From Pyrococcus furiosus DSM 3638 (GTDB lineage Archaea; Methanobacteriota_B; Thermococci; Thermococcales; Thermococcaceae), in NCBI RefSeq assembly GCF_000007305.1, contig NC_003413.1, positions 925,318 through 989,317 on the forward strand: 64,000 nt of DNA, in the 5' to 3' direction. The translations under genes were made by a program, and so were the position numbers. Numbering within the stretch: position 1 is the stretch's first letter; every line of letters begins with the position of its first letter. Under the pieces are notes generated by a model. That model did not search any database. It worked only from the letters and a program-made list of their open reading frames with translations, and had not been told where the DNA came from. Positions 62,713 to 64,000 of this stretch are shown one piece after another.

Positions 62713-63878
62713 TCTTCACCCTCCTTTTCCTTTATGTAAAATCTCCCCTTAACTTTAACGAGCCTATACAATTGTCCTTCTTCTAGATTAACCCCTGGTT
62801 TTAAAACTTCAAAGGTTTCATATGTTGACATATCCATGAACTGAGCTTCTCTAGGGGTTTGACTTATTAAGAGAGCCTTTTTCTCTTCATGCTCCGCCTT
62901 ATCAATTTTTTCCCTCTTTATTGTTTTCCAGTCATAATGCTGGCTTTCCCAGGTTTCTAAGTTCTTGAGCCTCATTCCTTTTCCACTAACGTTTTCTACC
63001 TTGTATATTCTACCGTGTCTATCCTCTACTATATCTCCCCTCCTGAACTTTGGAAGCCTTACTGTAACGCTGGTCCTGTATACCTCTTTGCTTGTCATTC
63101 TATCTAGCCCGACTAACTCGTACGCTTCACTTATCTCTCCTCCGAAGTGCTCCCTTATTACATTTGCAAGCTTTCTAGCGGCACTTGTGGAGCCCATGTA
63201 GAAGTCAATTCCCTCCTCTTTCTCTATGGTATCTTGGATAAACCCCATTCTGTCCTTTTTCATTATCTCATCAACCTTTTCCTGAACTAATTTTGTTACT
63301 GCTTCTCTCTCCTCTTTAGTGAATTCCCTGTCCTCAACTCTCACTTGAAGAATAGCCTCATAATAGCCCGCTAAAAATCTTTGGCACCTGGGACAAACAG
63401 TTTGCCTAACATATACAGTTGTCTCCTTTATTTCATCATGAGGTTCAAGTTGTAGTTCATGCAACCTTGCCTTTACCCTTACCCTATAAACTATTACTGC
63501 GGGAAAGTACTGGATATGATAGTCAACAGGAATAAAACCCACAAATGCCTTTCCCACTGGAATATTGTTTATATTTTCAAGTTCTTCCCAAGGAACAACT
63601 TCAAATTCCTTAACTTTATCTAAAGATTCCTCCAATGCTTCAAGCAAGGCATTTTCAGCCACTTCAAATATCAAGCTTTCTAGCTCGTAATTTTGCGGAT
63701 CTATCCATACTCCCCTCTTTTTATAACTTCCACAGTTTTGACATAATTCAGTATTAATTTCAGAGGGAAGAAGCAAAACTGGGTTCTCCTTCCTGAAGCA
63801 GACTTGACACAACCCATTAATCAAGGGTCCGCCTTCTTCTTCCGATATTCCACATCTATAGCATACCCTCATTGTCAT
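62709..63878 (-). CDS. NMD3 family ribosome export/biogenesis protein
   Basis: A 389-residue archaeal NMD3 homologue. Four zinc-binding CxxC pairs are seen in the first 165 residues (CYRCG, CQVC, CQNCG, CPRCQ). The following domains (about 215-390) are the eIF5A-like and SH3-like beta domains. In eukaryotes NMD3 binds the 60S subunit; the archaeal protein probably acts on the 50S subunit. A TATA box (AATATTTTTAACT) about 27 bases before the ATG indicates a leaderless transcript. cutA is in the same operon. Confidence 0.9.
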   Translation of the reverse strand: MTMRVCYRCGISEEEGGPLINGLCQVCFRKENPVLLLPSEINTELCQNCGSYKKRGVWIDPQNYELESLIFEVAENALLEALEESLDKVKEFEVVPWEELENINNIPVGKAFVGFIPVDYHIQYFPAVIVYRVRVKARLHELQLEPHDEIKETTVYVRQTVCPRCQRFLAGYYEAILQVRVEDREFTKEEREAVTKLVQEKVDEIMKKDRMGFIQDTIEKEEGIDFYMGSTSAARKLANVIREHFGGEISEAYELVGLDRMTSKEVYRTSVTVRLPKFRRGDIVEDRHGRIYKVENVSGKGMRLKNLETWESQHYDWKTIKREKIDKAEHEEKKALLISQTPREAQFMDMSTYETFEVLKPGVNLEEGQLYRLVKVKGRFYIKEKEGEE

Positions 63879-63940
63879 CTCGAAAGAATGTAAGATGCCA
63901 AGTTAAAAATATTACTTCAGAAAAGATAATAAAAGAGAGA

Positions 63941-64000
63941 TCACTCAAGCTTCTTGTAGCAGAACCACCAGTCATAGCATTCAATTTCTCCCTTTGCCTT
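63941..64000 (-). CDS. C-terminal end of a gene cut by the window edge
   Basis: The minus strand entering from the right edge reads 19 codons (KAKGEIECYDWWFCYKKLE) before a TGA at 63941. It contains two cysteines and aromatic residues like a small zinc-binding or redox protein, but the family is not recognised from this piece. The gap of 62 bases to NMD3 holds the NMD3 promoter. Confidence 0.6.
   Translation of the reverse strand, partial: KAKGEIECYDWWFCYKKLE

Overview
The window looks like part of the chromosome of a hyperthermophilic euryarchaeon of the order Thermococcales, and the combination of features points to Pyrococcus furiosus or a very close relative. These features are ferredoxin-dependent 2-keto acid oxidoreductases, PCNA/GINS/TFS next to each other, archaeal TATA/BRE promoters, a KlbA-type ATPase with a 522-residue intein, an IS6-type insertion sequence, and GC-rich structured RNAs standing out of an AT-rich background. 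This assignment comes from recognising sequences; no search was run.

Layout. 1-5.7 kb (minus): two paralogous oxidoreductase sets (por and vor, each D-A-B) with one shared gamma gene. 5.9-8.6 kb (plus): HMG-CoA synthase, acetoacetyl-CoA thiolase and a DUF35 protein, the start of the mevalonate pathway. 8.6-12 kb: hydrogenase maturation protease, a split LysO-like exporter, a transglutaminase-like lipoprotein, a frameshifted PduO-type cobalamin adenosyltransferase and an aspartate racemase. 12-21 kb: tRNA-Trp with a box C/D RNA in its intron, an MFS transporter, the GINS15-PCNA-TFS replication/transcription cluster, a translin homologue, endonuclease V, riboflavin kinase, an H/ACA-type RNA, and pheST. 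21-30 kb (minus): threonine dehydrogenase and a type IV pilus-like assembly operon whose ATPase carries the intein. 30-34.7 kb: a permuted GTPase, a peptide-type permease pair (one gene frameshifted), and Trm14.

34.7-42 kb (plus): a phosphate-acquisition operon (pstS, alkaline phosphatase with a dockerin-like tail, a TIM-barrel protein, pstC, pstA, pstB, two phoU genes of which the second is frameshifted). 42-49 kb is accessory: an ABC-2 exporter, small secreted and membrane proteins, a TnpB element with terminal hairpins and an RHH gene, and degenerate coding remnants. 49-52 kb: the tiny ribosomal protein L41e gene, a metallophosphoesterase, a PiT-type phosphate permease with its DUF47 partner, and a stand-alone RAM-domain protein. 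52.3-53.1 kb is a complete IS6-type element with a 9-bp target duplication. 53-64 kb: CysRS, malic enzyme, an RNA methyltransferase, a secreted helical protein plus a membrane-anchored winged-helix regulator, MetRS, CutA and NMD3.

Themes: two phosphate uptake systems share the palindrome TCTATATAGA in their upstream regions; three genes show single-base frameshifts, two of them in six-base homopolymers; and two stable guide-type RNAs lie within 5 kb of each other. No wholly new system was found. The least explained items are the membrane winged-helix regulator pair, the TnpB element with its flanking remnants, and the shared phosphate palindrome.
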